Of a stretch of DNA of 64,000 nucleotides, positions 8,839 through 18,187 are shown piece by piece. Origin of the DNA: Streptomyces sp. CB02923. GTDB taxonomy: Bacteria; Actinomycetota; Actinomycetes; Streptomycetales; Streptomycetaceae. The stretch covers positions 17,884 through 81,883 of the forward strand of contig NZ_LWKZ01000008.1 in assembly GCF_001905005.1 (NCBI RefSeq), in the 5' to 3' direction. Numbering within the stretch: the first letter of the stretch is position 1; the number at the start of each line of letters is the position of its first letter. The notes below the pieces were generated by a model. The model was not told the DNA's origin. It saw only the letters and a list, made by a program, of their open reading frames with translations, and searched no databases. The translations under genes were made by a program, and so were the position numbers.

Positions 8839-10119
8839 TCAGGGAGCACCGAGCTTGCTCGCCACAGCACGCGTCATGGAGCGCACAGCGTGCGCCGTAT
8901 CGATGGCGCGGGTGCGTGCCTGGAAGCCGGCCTTCCGTCGGAAGCCGACCGAACGGCGGCCGGGTCCGCGCCGGAGCAGGTCCTGATAGAGGTCCTGATG
9001 CCGCTCGGCTATGAGCGAGGGGTCGAAGCGGGCCGAGTTCTTCAGCGCCGCCTCGCCCATGCGTCGGCGCAGACGGTCGTCGCCGACAAGTTCGAGCAGC
9101 GCCGCGGCCATGCCGCCGACGTGACCGGTCGGCACCAGATAGCCGTCCACACCGTCCTCGATGATCTCACGGGGTCCGACGGGGCAGTCCGTGGAGACTA
9201 CGGGCAGACCGCACCGCATCGCCTCGACGATGGTCATGCCGAACGACTCGCGATCAGAAGCCGAGGCGGCGATCGAACCTTTTATCCATTCCGGTTCGAG
9301 TGGGTCGACCTTTCCCATGAGATGCACCTTGCGACTCAGGTCGAGTTCACCGATCAGACTGGTGAGGGATTCTCTCTCATTGCCCGTGGTGTCACCTTCG
9401 CCGAAGATCCGAAGGTGCCAGTCCGGGTGCGCTTCGGCCACTTCGGCGAACGCCTTGATCAGGATCTCGTACCGCTTGAGCGGGATCAGCCGTCCCGCTG
9501 CGACGATGACCTTTCCGCTGCCATCGGCGGGCTCGCCGGAAACCCGGGGAACACTGTTCGGTATCGCCTCCACCCGTACTCCGGGCAGATGGAGCTGCCG
9601 ATACGATCGGGCGTCGGACTCGGACACCGTGGTGATGGCGTCCAGCAACTGATAGCGATGACGTATCTCATGCCGCAGCCGGAAACCATGCCCCGAGAAC
9701 GTCAGATGCTCCTGCCCCACGCGGATGCCGACCGCGCGTGCCTGGCGGGCGATGTGCGTGTTGAGGCCAGGCCGGGTCCCGACGATCACGTCGGCCTCCG
9801 ACCGCGACAGGTAGGAGCCGATACGGGAATCCGTGAGACGGCTGTACTGCCTGTGCCGTCCGTCCGCGCGGGGGAAAATTCCGGCGGGTTCCGCATGACG
9901 GGGGTCATCGCCCTCGAAATCGGCAGACGCGGCACGCAGATCCACCAGATGCGTCAGACGCACCTTCGCCGGTACATCCATGACCGGGACATCGCGATGC
10001 CGGAAAACCGAGGCGATCTCCACATCATGCTGCTCGGCCAGAACCGAAGCGAGGTTGTACGTGGCCCGAATCGTGCCGCCGATGCCGTAGGCATTGTGAA
10101 TGAGAAAGACCATGTGCAT
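8839..10119 (-). CDS. GT4-family glycosyltransferase
   Basis: This 426-residue protein has the GT-B fold of family 4 glycosyltransferases. The N-terminal domain opens with MVFLIHNAYGIGGT (the glycine-rich acceptor loop) and the C-terminal domain has VIVAAGRLIPLKRYEILIKA, HLMGKVDPLEPEW and the donor-binding ESFGMTIVE (EX7E) followed by CGLPVVSTDCPVGP. It transfers a sugar from a nucleotide sugar, usually in cell-surface glycan or glycolipid formation. No membrane segment is present, so it works in the cytoplasm or at the inner face of the membrane. It stands alone, with no polysaccharide operon nearby. ATG 10113 is an alternative start. Confidence 0.85.
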   Translation of the reverse strand: MHMVFLIHNAYGIGGTIRATYNLASVLAEQHDVEIASVFRHRDVPVMDVPAKVRLTHLVDLRAASADFEGDDPRHAEPAGIFPRADGRHRQYSRLTDSRIGSYLSRSEADVIVGTRPGLNTHIARQARAVGIRVGQEHLTFSGHGFRLRHEIRHRYQLLDAITTVSESDARSYRQLHLPGVRVEAIPNSVPRVSGEPADGSGKVIVAAGRLIPLKRYEILIKAFAEVAEAHPDWHLRIFGEGDTTGNERESLTSLIGELDLSRKVHLMGKVDPLEPEWIKGSIAASASDRESFGMTIVEAMRCGLPVVSTDCPVGPREIIEDGVDGYLVPTGHVGGMAAALLELVGDDRLRRRMGEAALKNSARFDPSLIAERHQDLYQDLLRRGPGRRSVGFRRKAGFQARTRAIDTAHAVRSMTRAVASKLGAP

Positions 10120-10367
10120 GGGCCGTCTGACCTTCAGAAACGTCGTGAGTTCGCATCAGCCGACCGGCGTGTCACCGACTGGGCGGCATCACCGGTCCGG
10201 CCGACTTCCCTCCCGCTGCGGCATGACCGGCGGAACGGCACCGGCACGCATAACGGGACTTCCCGGCACGGCGCCGGATGGGCTGGACGACCGCATTCTG
10301 CGCACACCGACCCGAAGAAAAACTGAAGATCCGACGTCGGCGTCCGGCCCTGTCGGGAGCCTGAAGT

Positions 10368-10379
10368 TTTCTTAAGAAA
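10368..10379. promoter_or_regulatory. Palindrome before the response regulator
   Basis: TTTCTTAAGAAA is a perfect 12-bp palindrome 31 bp before the GTG of the response regulator. A CTGAAG sequence occurs just upstream and again at 10323. The position suits an autoregulatory OmpR-type site or a promoter element. Confidence 0.4.
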
Positions 10380-10410
10380 CCCGGACGAATGGTGTGACAC
10401 GCTTAATGGC

Positions 10411-11103
10411 GTGCACCGCATTCTGCTCGTCGAAGACGATCCCCAGGTCGGCCCCGCCATTCGGCGGGGCCTGACCGCCGAGGGTTACTCCGTGGACGTC
10501 GCCACCGACGGCGTCACCGGCCTGGCATTCGCGCTCGCCGGGGACCACGACATCATCGTCCTGGACGTCATGCTGCCCCGCCTCCACGGCTACGGCGTGT
10601 GCGGCCGGCTGCGGGCCGCCGGCGTCACCACACCCGTACTGATGCTGACCGCGAAGGACGGCGAGCACGATGAGGCCGAGGGGCTGGACACCGGAGCCGA
10701 CGACTATCTCACCAAGCCGTTTTCGTACGTCGTCCTCCTCTCCCGGCTGCGGGCCCTCCTGCGCCGCGGCGGCCGCACCGGCACCTCCCCCGTGCTGAGC
10801 CACGGGGATGTGTGGGTCGACCTGGCCACCCGCCGGGCCGGACGCGGTGCCACGGCCGTCCACCTCACCGGCAAACAGTTCGGCGTACTCGCCGCGCTGA
10901 TCCGCGCCGAGGGCCGGGTGCTGTCGAAGGGCGAGATCCTCGACGAGGTGTGGGACCCGGCCTTCCGCGGCGACGCCTCGATCGTCGAGGTCTATGTCTC
11001 CGCTCTCCGCCGCAAGATCGACACCCCTTATGGGACACGCTCGATCGAGACCGTCCGCGGCTACGGTTACCGCCTCGCCCCCATCGGGAGCACCGGTGAC
11101 TGA
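10411..11103 (+). CDS. OmpR/PhoB-type response regulator
   Basis: The protein has 230 residues. The receiver domain (1-118) has the acidic pocket E8-D9-D10, phosphoacceptor D52 in LDVMLP, T80 and K102 in LTKPF. The C-terminal winged helix (about 130-225) ends SIETVRGYGYRLAP, the standard OmpR signature. It is phosphorylated by the histidine kinase encoded next and then binds DNA. The start is GTG 10411. Its stop overlaps the kinase start by eight bases, so both are made together. The inducing signal is not evident. Confidence 0.92.
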   Translation: MHRILLVEDDPQVGPAIRRGLTAEGYSVDVATDGVTGLAFALAGDHDIIVLDVMLPRLHGYGVCGRLRAAGVTTPVLMLTAKDGEHDEAEGLDTGADDYLTKPFSYVVLLSRLRALLRRGGRTGTSPVLSHGDVWVDLATRRAGRGATAVHLTGKQFGVLAALIRAEGRVLSKGEILDEVWDPAFRGDASIVEVYVSALRRKIDTPYGTRSIETVRGYGYRLAPIGSTGD

Positions 11104-12724
11104 GCGCGCCGTTCCTCCGGGGCGCCCGGACCGTACGGCGGCGCATCGGCCGCGGGCCGGGGTGCTGCGGCGGGTACCGACCGAGGCACGGGCCGCGCTT
11201 CTCGCGGGGCTTGCCGCCTGCGTCGTCTTCACGGCCGGCGCATGGTGGCTGCGGGGCCATGTCCACGACGAGACCCTCGAACAGACCGCTCGCCTCGCCG
11301 CGGTCCAAGCCCGTACCACCGCGGCAACGGAGGCGACCACGGACCGGAGTCACGTCTTCGAGCAGGGCTTCTGGCCCAAGGTCGAGATCGACGACAGTGG
11401 CCGTATCCACCCTGCCCTCGGCATCGCCGTCGCCCTGGACGGTCTCGATGAACTACTGCCGCCCGCCCCGCCCGACGCCGGACCCAACTGGACCCGTACC
11501 GTCGCCATCAGCGCCGAGCGGACCCGCGGTCTCGCGCAGAGGTGGCGCGCCCAGCTGGAGCCCGCCCTCCCCCAGGGCGACGATCCCGCCGACGCGACCG
11601 TTCGGGCGCAGGCCCGCCAGCGCGTCGAACGCCTGCTCCACCGTGACCTCACCGCCGTCGCCGCCCGCTACACCCTCCCCGACCAGCGCTGCACCGACCC
11701 CGCCGACGCGCCCGGAAGATGCCGACGCACCGTCTACCACCTGGTCCCGCCCGACGACGCTGACGCCGCCGTCGCCACCCTCGATGCGCCCCTGAAGGCC
11801 GGCGTCCCCGCTGCCGCACTGATCGTGGCGGCCACCGCCTGGATCACCACCCGCCGGTCCCTGAAACCCGTCGAGGCCGTACGCGCCCAGGTGGCGGACA
11901 TCACCGACACCACCGACCTGCACCGACGGGTCCCGGTCCCTGTCGCCCGCGACCGGATCCGCGCGCTGGCCGAGACGACGAACACCACCTTGAACCACCT
12001 CGAAGAAGCCTCCGAACGGCAACGCCGATTCGTCGCCGACGCCTCCCACGAACTCCGCTCCCCCCTCACGGCCCTGCACACGCAACTTGAGGTCGCCCTC
12101 GCCCACCCCGAACACCTCACCGACGCCGTCCACGACGCGCTCAAGGCCACCGACCGGCTCCGCCGCATCACCGACGACCTCCTCTACCTCGCCCGCCCCG
12201 ACTCGACCGAGCCCCGGGACGTCGTCGACCTGGCCGAGATCGCCCATGAACTCGCCCACGAGTACGGCCACCACGGTCGCCCGGTCGTCCTCGGCCCCTT
12301 CCCCGAGGAAGCGCCCGCAAGAGGTGACGCCCTCCAACTCCACCGACTCCTGCGCAACCTCCTCGACAACGCGCACCGACACGCCACCGACCGCGTCACG
12401 CTCACCGTCTCCCCCTACGAACACGGGTGGGACATCTCCGTACACAACGACGGCGCCCCGCTCGCTCCCCAAGACCTGGAACGAGTCTTCGAACGCTTCA
12501 CCCGCCTCGACGAGGCCCGCGCCCGCGACACCAGCGGCATCGACGGCAGCGGCGACGCCGACAGCGCCAGCGATGCCCGCGGCAGCGGCGGCAGCGGTCT
12601 GGGCCTGGCCATCGCCCGCGACATCGCCCACCGCCACCACGGCACCCTCACCGCCCACACCCACCACCCCCGCCCCGGCACCACCTTCACCCTCCACCTC
12701 CCGGCGACGAAAGCATCACCGTGA
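11096..12724 (+). CDS. Sensor histidine kinase
   Basis: The 542-residue kinase has one membrane helix at about 35-52, an extracytoplasmic sensor domain of about 190 residues, a second helix near 250, a HAMP linker, the H box FVADASHELRSPL, the N box LLRNLLDNAHRHA and the G box GSGLGLAIA. A low-complexity Gly/Ser/Ala/Asp insert (about 480-500) lies between the F and G boxes. The sensor domain has two cysteines (QRCTDPADAPGRCRR) that may form a disulphide. GTG 11096 overlaps the regulator gene by eight bases. The next gene overlaps its stop, so a three-gene operon is likely. Confidence 0.9.
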   Translation: MTERAVPPGRPDRTAAHRPRAGVLRRVPTEARAALLAGLAACVVFTAGAWWLRGHVHDETLEQTARLAAVQARTTAATEATTDRSHVFEQGFWPKVEIDDSGRIHPALGIAVALDGLDELLPPAPPDAGPNWTRTVAISAERTRGLAQRWRAQLEPALPQGDDPADATVRAQARQRVERLLHRDLTAVAARYTLPDQRCTDPADAPGRCRRTVYHLVPPDDADAAVATLDAPLKAGVPAAALIVAATAWITTRRSLKPVEAVRAQVADITDTTDLHRRVPVPVARDRIRALAETTNTTLNHLEEASERQRRFVADASHELRSPLTALHTQLEVALAHPEHLTDAVHDALKATDRLRRITDDLLYLARPDSTEPRDVVDLAEIAHELAHEYGHHGRPVVLGPFPEEAPARGDALQLHRLLRNLLDNAHRHATDRVTLTVSPYEHGWDISVHNDGAPLAPQDLERVFERFTRLDEARARDTSGIDGSGDADSASDARGSGGSGLGLAIARDIAHRHHGTLTAHTHHPRPGTTFTLHLPATKASP

Positions 12725-14271
12725 CAGCCACCTCGCCCCACCCCGCCATGGCTGTCATGCCCGGCGCGTCCGTCGTCCGTGCGCTGGGGGTGCGCGTGGC
12801 CGGGTGGGTGCCACCGTTCGTCGCACTCGCTCTGGGCATATGGGGGAACTGGAACCCCTCCGCGTGGACCGACGAGATCGTCACCATTGATGTGGCGCGG
12901 CGGTCCTGGCCGCAGATGAGGGAGTTGCTGGGGCAGGTCGACGCCGTACACGGCCTCCATTACGTGCTGATGCACCTGGTCGGGCAGGCGAACGGGGGGC
13001 TCAACGAGTTCACGGCGCGGGTGCCCTCCGCGGTGGCGGTGGCCGTCGCGGCAGCCGGTCTGGGGTGGCTGGGGCGGCTGCTCGGCGGTCCGCGTCTCGG
13101 GCTGTACGCGGGGCTGCTGCTCGCCGTTCTGCCGACCGCGTCGCGGTACGCGCAGGAGGCCCGCTCGTTCGCCTTCGTCATGGCGGTGGCGGTGCTGGCC
13201 ACGGGCGTCCTGGTGAAGATCTTGTCCGGCCGTTCGCGGGGGCGGTGGCTGGTCGCCTATGCCGTACTGATAGCCCTGCTGGGCTGGTTCAACCTGCTGG
13301 GACTGATGCTGCTGGCCGCCCACGCCGTCACCGTGGCCCTCCTGCGCCCCGGCCGCCGCGTCGTCGTACGTCTCCTGCCGAGCCTGGCTGCGGGCCTCGC
13401 CGCCGTCGCCCCGCTGCTGATACTCGCCTCCGCCCAGAGCTCCGCCGTCGGCGAAGCCGCACCGGTCACCGCCGGAACACCGTTCAACTACTTCACCTGG
13501 CTCCTCACTCCCGGCCAGGGCACCCTCCCCACAGCACTGAAACTCCTGCTCACCCTCACTGCCCTCGCCGCCCTGACCCTCCTCGTGGTGCGCCGCCGCA
13601 AGGCCCCGCCCCTGGCCCTCGCGGTCGGCGTGCCCTGGCTGGTCGTGCCTCCGTGGCTCCTCATGGCCGTCTCCCTCGGCCACCCCCTCTTCGCCTACCG
13701 CTACCTGCTGTTCTGTCTGCCGGCTCTGGCCCTGCTGCTCGCGCTGGCCGCCACCGTCGTCCCCCCGTACCAGCAGCTGCTGCTCGTGCTCCTGACGGCC
13801 GTTCCCATCGCCGCGTCCCACCTGTCCATCCGCCAGGAGGACAGCCGCCCATGGGACACCCGCGCCGTGATCAGAACCCTGCGCATCCACGACGCCCCCG
13901 GCGACGCCGTCCTCTTCAGCGGCGCGCGGTGCGGCCTGATCGCCACCGCCTTCAAGGAGGCCTTCACGGGCCGCCCCGACCTGGGTACGGCCCAGACGGC
14001 CGCCACACTCGGCGCCCTGGACAACCTGCCCACCGACCCAGCTCGCCTACAACAACGCCTGGCCCACGCGCCCCGCGTATGGCACATCACCTGCAACCAT
14101 CTCTCCTCCGGCGCCCGCCAAGCCGCCACCCGCACTGCGGCATCCCAGGAACAGGCCCTCACCCGCGCCGGCTTCGCCCCTGCCTTCCACCACAGCGCCC
14201 ATGGCGTGGACATCACCCTCGAACAACGAGCCACCATCGGGCGACGGCCTGCCGACGAGTCCGCACGCTGA
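12721..14271 (+). CDS. Polytopic membrane protein, GT-C/GT39-like
   Basis: This 516-residue protein has about ten membrane helices. Near the N-terminus the first external loop carries NPSAWTDEIVT; an Asp-Glu pair in this place is the hallmark of GT-C glycosyltransferases of the ArnT/PMT type, which use lipid-linked sugars outside the membrane. The last 130 residues form a soluble domain. GTG 12721 overlaps the kinase stop (GTGA), so it is probably translated together with the two-component system, which may control surface glycosylation. ATG 12748 is another possible start. The substrate is unknown. Confidence 0.7.
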   Translation: MTATSPHPAMAVMPGASVVRALGVRVAGWVPPFVALALGIWGNWNPSAWTDEIVTIDVARRSWPQMRELLGQVDAVHGLHYVLMHLVGQANGGLNEFTARVPSAVAVAVAAAGLGWLGRLLGGPRLGLYAGLLLAVLPTASRYAQEARSFAFVMAVAVLATGVLVKILSGRSRGRWLVAYAVLIALLGWFNLLGLMLLAAHAVTVALLRPGRRVVVRLLPSLAAGLAAVAPLLILASAQSSAVGEAAPVTAGTPFNYFTWLLTPGQGTLPTALKLLLTLTALAALTLLVVRRRKAPPLALAVGVPWLVVPPWLLMAVSLGHPLFAYRYLLFCLPALALLLALAATVVPPYQQLLLVLLTAVPIAASHLSIRQEDSRPWDTRAVIRTLRIHDAPGDAVLFSGARCGLIATAFKEAFTGRPDLGTAQTAATLGALDNLPTDPARLQQRLAHAPRVWHITCNHLSSGARQAATRTAASQEQALTRAGFAPAFHHSAHGVDITLEQRATIGRRPADESAR

Positions 14272-14296
14272 ACCCGGAACGGGCACGTATGGCGCT

Positions 14297-15214
14297 CTAG
14301 CGAGGTTGAAGGTCGGCGGCCCACGTGGTGGGGGCGAGGCCGGTCTGCCGTCGGAAGAAGGTGGTGAAGTTGCCGGTGTCGCGGAATCCGAGGCGGCGTG
14401 CGCAACTGCCGACCGGCAGGCCGGTGTGGGCGAGCAGCCGTTTCGCTTCGAGCAGGATGCGCTGGTCGAGGAAGGCCTTGGCTCCGATTCCGGTGACGGC
14501 ACGCGTAGCACGGGTGAGTGTGCGTGTGTCGTAACCGATCTCCTGTGCGTAGTCGGCGACTTGATGCCACTCGACGAAGTGCTCCTCGACCGCGGTGCGG
14601 TAGGCATGGAAGATTTCGAGCGACCGGTTCCCGGTTGAGGTTGCAGTTGTGGTTCCGGTTCCGGTTGCGGTTGCGTGGGGCGGTGGTGCGGATGTGTCGG
14701 GAAGGACGCGCAGGACCAGTGCCGCCAGCAGGTGGGACAGCAGTGCGGACGATGCCAGGCGCGGCGATTGCGCTGCCGTGCGGTGCTCGCGGTCGAGATG
14801 TTCGGCGGCCAGCACGGCCAGGGGAAAGGATTCGGACGACAAGCGCCGGCAGACAGTCGAGACGGCGCCCGCGACGCCCACGGTTTCCAGACCGGGATCG
14901 GGCAGAAAGCCCGGCTGGAACAGGATCAGGAACCCGTCGAGACGATCCACGTCGCTCCACCGGTGCACCACACCGGGCCTGATCCACACGACGCTGCCTT
15001 CGTGCAACTGGTGGTGCCGGAAGTCCGCTTCATGAGCACCGCTTCCTTCGGTGATCAGAGCGAGGACGTGGAAGTCCGGGCGTTGCAGTTGGGCACGGCG
15101 TCGCTCGGTGTCCGTCTTGCGCAGCCTGGCAAAGCTGAGGACCTCCACCCCGTAGGCGGCGCCGACAGCAGGGAGGTAGCGCAGCTGCCGGACGACAGTG
15201 TGTCCGTTTTCCAC
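14297..15214 (-). CDS. AraC-family regulator
   Basis: The 305-residue protein has an N-terminal cupin-like sensing domain (residues about 20-130, with HHQLHEGSVVWIRPGVVHRW) and two C-terminal helix-turn-helices: AQEIGYDTRTLTRATRAVTG and SCARRLGFRDTGNFTTFFRRQTG. Between them lies a Thr/Gly/Ala linker coded by a GTT/CCG microsatellite near 14635-14680. It is divergent from the alpha/beta hydrolase at 15356, with 141 bp between them, and probably activates or controls that gene in response to a small molecule. Confidence 0.85.
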   Translation of the reverse strand: MENGHTVVRQLRYLPAVGAAYGVEVLSFARLRKTDTERRRAQLQRPDFHVLALITEGSGAHEADFRHHQLHEGSVVWIRPGVVHRWSDVDRLDGFLILFQPGFLPDPGLETVGVAGAVSTVCRRLSSESFPLAVLAAEHLDREHRTAAQSPRLASSALLSHLLAALVLRVLPDTSAPPPHATATGTGTTTATSTGNRSLEIFHAYRTAVEEHFVEWHQVADYAQEIGYDTRTLTRATRAVTGIGAKAFLDQRILLEAKRLLAHTGLPVGSCARRLGFRDTGNFTTFFRRQTGLAPTTWAADLQPR

Positions 15215-15355
15215 AACAGGTCAGTCTCTTGTCGACAGGGGGAGCGTGTCTCGCCGCGTAGCGTCATTCACGTACGAAATGCACGGTGATGCCGCGGCGG
15301 GGCGAGTGTCTCACGGGGGTGACCACCTGCCACGGCAGTGAGGAGAGGCGCGAAG

Positions 15356-16180
15356 ATGTCGAATAGCACAAAGACTGTGACCCTGGCGGGAGGCTGCCTG
15401 GAGGCGTATGTCGGGGGCCGGGGCAGCGGGCCCACGTTGGTGTTCACGCACTACTGGGGTGGCTCAGCGGGCACGTGGGACGAGGTTGTCCGTCGCCTGC
15501 CGTCGGAGCAGGCGACGGTCCGCTTCGACCAGCGTGGGTGGGGCACGTCGCGTGAGCTTCCGGGGCCGTACGCCCTCGGCCAACTCGCCGACGACCTCCT
15601 CCGGGTGATCGAGGAGTGCGTCGCAGGACCTTTCGTTCTCGTCGGTCACTCGATGGGCGGCAAGGTCAGCCAACTGGTGGCGGCCCGCCGTCCTGCCGGG
15701 CTGGCCGGGATGGTGCTGATCGCACCCGCTCCCGCGCTGCCGGCCGCGGTCGTCACAGAGGAGTACCGGCAGGGCTTGTCGCACGCCTACGACTCGGCCG
15801 GGACCGTAGGAAACGCCCTCGATCACGTTCTGACGGCTGTCGCCCTGTCGCCGCGGGTACGTGACGCAGTCATACGGGACAGCCTCGCCGCCCCGGCCGA
15901 CGCCCGTACGGAGTGGCCGCTGCGCGGGATCGCGCAGGACATCACCGAGCAAGCCCAGCTCATCGACACCCCGGTGACCGTGCTGGCGGGAGAACGCGAC
16001 AAGGTCGAGCCGCCCGAAGTGCTTCGCGAGTGCCTGCTGCCCTACGTTCCGCACGCGACCATGACCAGCGTCCCCGGCGCCGGGCACCTGCTGCCTCTGG
16101 AGGCACCCCAAGCGGTCGCCGACGCCATAGGCGGCTTTCTGGCGTCCCTCCGCGGTCGAGAGGAGACGGTGGATCGGTAG
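15356..16180 (+). CDS. Alpha/beta hydrolase
   Basis: A 274-residue alpha/beta-hydrolase-fold enzyme with the nucleophile elbow GHSMGG at about 99-104, an oxyanion region around THYWGGSAGTWD, an acid in AGERDKVEPPEV and a final GHLLPLE histidine, so the catalytic triad is complete. The close relatives include esterases and haloperoxidase-like hydrolases; the substrate is not evident. ATG 15356 is chosen because GAGGAG lies ten bases upstream; GTG 15338 is an alternative. It faces the AraC regulator gene. Confidence 0.8.
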   Translation: MSNSTKTVTLAGGCLEAYVGGRGSGPTLVFTHYWGGSAGTWDEVVRRLPSEQATVRFDQRGWGTSRELPGPYALGQLADDLLRVIEECVAGPFVLVGHSMGGKVSQLVAARRPAGLAGMVLIAPAPALPAAVVTEEYRQGLSHAYDSAGTVGNALDHVLTAVALSPRVRDAVIRDSLAAPADARTEWPLRGIAQDITEQAQLIDTPVTVLAGERDKVEPPEVLRECLLPYVPHATMTSVPGAGHLLPLEAPQAVADAIGGFLASLRGREETVDR

Positions 16181-16310
16181 GGCGCTCTTCGGGCGCGCTC
16201 CCCTCCGTTCAATGAGCGCGGTGCCGGACAGTGCCCACGCCCCGCCGCGAGGCTGCGGCCGGTGGAGAGGGAATGGGGACCATCCGGCCGGCCGTAGCGG
16301 CTCGCGCGAG

Positions 16311-16346
16311 GGCTTACAGGGCTTACAGGGCTTACAGGGCTTACAG
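16311..16346. repeat. Tandem repeat, 9 bp x 4
   Basis: GGCTTACAG is repeated four times exactly. It overlaps the last codons of the gamma-PGA-hydrolase-like gene, and each unit carries a TAA on the minus strand, so the stop codon is supplied several times in series. Confidence 0.9.
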
Positions 16347-17204
16347 GATCTTCTGGCCCGCTTCCAGGCGCTGGAGGGCGGCGCGGGTGGCGTCGACGAA
16401 GTCCCGGAACACCTGCGTCTGATCCTTCTTGCGCCCGTCAGGGGTGTTGACCTGGAACATCGACTCACGCAGAGGCGTGGTGATTTCCAGCTGGGCGCCC
16501 TTGCCGAGCATCGTGCGGTTGACGATGTTGTCCGGGGCGGTACCGGAAAGGTCGGAGATGCCGGTGGCGTCCTGGGCTCGTATACCCACCGCCTTGAACT
16601 CGGCGAGCAGGTACGAGCGCAGCGTGGCGTTGAGGCCGCCGACGAGGACGGCCGGGGTGCCGCTCGGCAGGTCGGCCTGCTCGGGCTTGCAGCCGTGCAG
16701 GCTCAGGGCGTTCAGACTTGAGGCGCACAGCGAGCGGGCGACGTGGTCGTCGCAGTTGGTGGAGGTGACGTGGAGGTAGCCGTTGTCCTTCTTACGGACG
16801 CCTTCGAACATCCAGTAGTCGTAGACCGGGCCCTGGGGCGAGGTGGGCGCGAGGCTCTCGGGGTCGTACCCGGCGATGGCGAGGCACAGCTCGGAGGTGC
16901 CGATCTCGATGCCGCCACCGTGCAGGGCAAGGATCACCGACTTGGCGAAGCCGTGGCGCTCGGTGCGGTCGTCGTCGAACATCGCGTGGCGGCGGTAGCG
17001 GCGGGCGTAGTCCGTGCCCTCGACGACCGAGGGGTCCGCGTACAGGGCGGTATTGGTCAGAAAGTTGTCTTTCTTCGCGGCGGCCGTCGCGGCGTATGCG
17101 TCCTGCGCCGCGAGCCCGGCGAGAAAGGGCGCCGCGGCGGTGGCCGTCGCGGCGGTCAGCAGGGTGCGTCTACTGGGAGCGGGCATGGCAGACATGGCGG
17201 GCAT
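16341..17204 (-). CDS. Tat-exported poly-gamma-glutamate-hydrolase-like protein
   Basis: The protein is 287 residues from ATG 17204, which has AGGA about seven bases upstream. Residues 11-38 form a twin-arginine signal (SRRTLLTAAT, hydrophobic core, AYA cleavage site). The mature part matches the poly-gamma-glutamate hydrolase family (PF05908): LALHGGGIEIGTSEL at about 93-107 holds the zinc-type His and Glu, and HVTSTNCDDHVARSL and LSLHGCK follow. These enzymes cut gamma-glutamyl polymers outside the cell. It is monocistronic. Confidence 0.8.
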   Translation of the reverse strand: MPAMSAMPAPSRRTLLTAATATAAAPFLAGLAAQDAYAATAAAKKDNFLTNTALYADPSVVEGTDYARRYRRHAMFDDDRTERHGFAKSVILALHGGGIEIGTSELCLAIAGYDPESLAPTSPQGPVYDYWMFEGVRKKDNGYLHVTSTNCDDHVARSLCASSLNALSLHGCKPEQADLPSGTPAVLVGGLNATLRSYLLAEFKAVGIRAQDATGISDLSGTAPDNIVNRTMLGKGAQLEITTPLRESMFQVNTPDGRKKDQTQVFRDFVDATRAALQRLEAGQKIL

Positions 17205-17459
17205 GGTGGGTCCTTTCCCCGTTGAATTGCATTGAAGGATACAGATACGACATACGAGCCCCGGCTCATGCTGTGACCTCGGCTCCGACGGGTCGCATGC
17301 TGGGCCGATCGCCGGGCGGCGCGGCGAAGTTGTCACAGCCGGAGTCGGCCTCCAAACCTTCAGCGGTTCTACGTCCAGGAGTTCGGGCTACCGCGCAGGC
17401 GCCCGACAGAAACCGGACCACGATGACGGGTGAGCGCTGCAGTTGGACCAGCACTGCGC

Positions 17460-17515
17460 CTGAGCCCGACGCCCCACCCACGACGACCTGAGCCCGACGC
17501 CCCACCCACGACGAC
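17460..17515. repeat. Tandem repeat, 28 bp x 2
   Basis: A 28-bp unit beginning CTGAGCCCGACGCCCC occurs twice without a mismatch, in the leader region of the PadR gene. It is a recent duplication with no obvious function. Confidence 0.9.
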
Positions 17516-17544
17516 GTGGCCGTTCCGGACGCTTGTGGGCGAGA

Positions 17545-17564
17545 ACTACTCTTGCGAGAATAGT
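17545..17564. promoter_or_regulatory. Imperfect palindrome, probable PadR operator
   Basis: ACTACTCTTGCGAGAATAGT matches its own complement at 16 of 20 positions and ends three bases before the GTG of the PadR gene. PadR-like repressors often bind such sites at their own promoter. Confidence 0.5.
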
Positions 17565-17567
17565 CTC

Positions 17568-18146
17568 GTGTCATCGATTCGCATCTTCATCCTCGGCGCA
17601 CTGTCCGGACGTGGCCCCATGCACGGCCACCAGCTACGACACCTGTCCGAGGAGGAGCACCTGGACCAGTGGACCGACATCACGATCGGCGGGCTCTACG
17701 GGGCCATCAAGCGCCTCGCGGCAGAGGGGCTGATCGAGGAGGCGCGGCGAGAGCAGGTGGGCTCGTACCCGGAGCGCAAGGTCTGGCGGATCACCGATGC
17801 CGGCTCGCAGGTCCTGTCAACGCTGCGGCTGAGCGGGCTCAGCGAGATCGCTCATCATCCCGACCCTTTCGACCTCGTCCTCACACGCCTGGACCCGGAC
17901 CATCTCGATCATCTGCCGGCCATCATCGAGGCCCGGATCACGTCACTGAAGGCGACGCTGACCGAGTACGAGGCACGTGCCGAGGCAATCGCCCGCTACC
18001 TGTCCTTGGCGGAGTCACTCGCCATGCAGCACCGGGCAGTCCGGCTGCGAGCAGAAATCGCCTGGCACGAGCAACTCAACGCACAGCTCCCCGAGTTGAT
18101 CGACGATGAGAAAGCTCGGAGCCGCCGACGCGGCTCAACGGAGTGA
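17568..18146 (+). CDS. PadR-family transcriptional regulator
   Basis: This 192-residue protein has the PadR winged helix at about 5-85 (FILGALSGRGPMHGHQL, GGLYGAIKRLAAEGLIEE, VWRITDAG) and a C-terminal helical Vir-type domain with a long coiled helix (LTEYEARAEAIARYLSLAESLAMQHR) for dimerisation. The GTG start is close to the palindrome at 17545-17564, which leaves little leader, so leaderless translation is possible. It is followed 41 bp later by the hemerythrin-like gene on the same strand. Confidence 0.85.
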   Translation: MSSIRIFILGALSGRGPMHGHQLRHLSEEEHLDQWTDITIGGLYGAIKRLAAEGLIEEARREQVGSYPERKVWRITDAGSQVLSTLRLSGLSEIAHHPDPFDLVLTRLDPDHLDHLPAIIEARITSLKATLTEYEARAEAIARYLSLAESLAMQHRAVRLRAEIAWHEQLNAQLPELIDDEKARSRRRGSTE

Positions 18147-18187
18147 AGCACCGGTTGACAACCGAGACCTAGGACGAGGAACTCACC

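Noticed and set aside
16311..16346. Possible CRISPR-like repeat array
   Set aside because: The 9-bp units are directly adjacent with no spacers, and no cas genes are present anywhere in the window.
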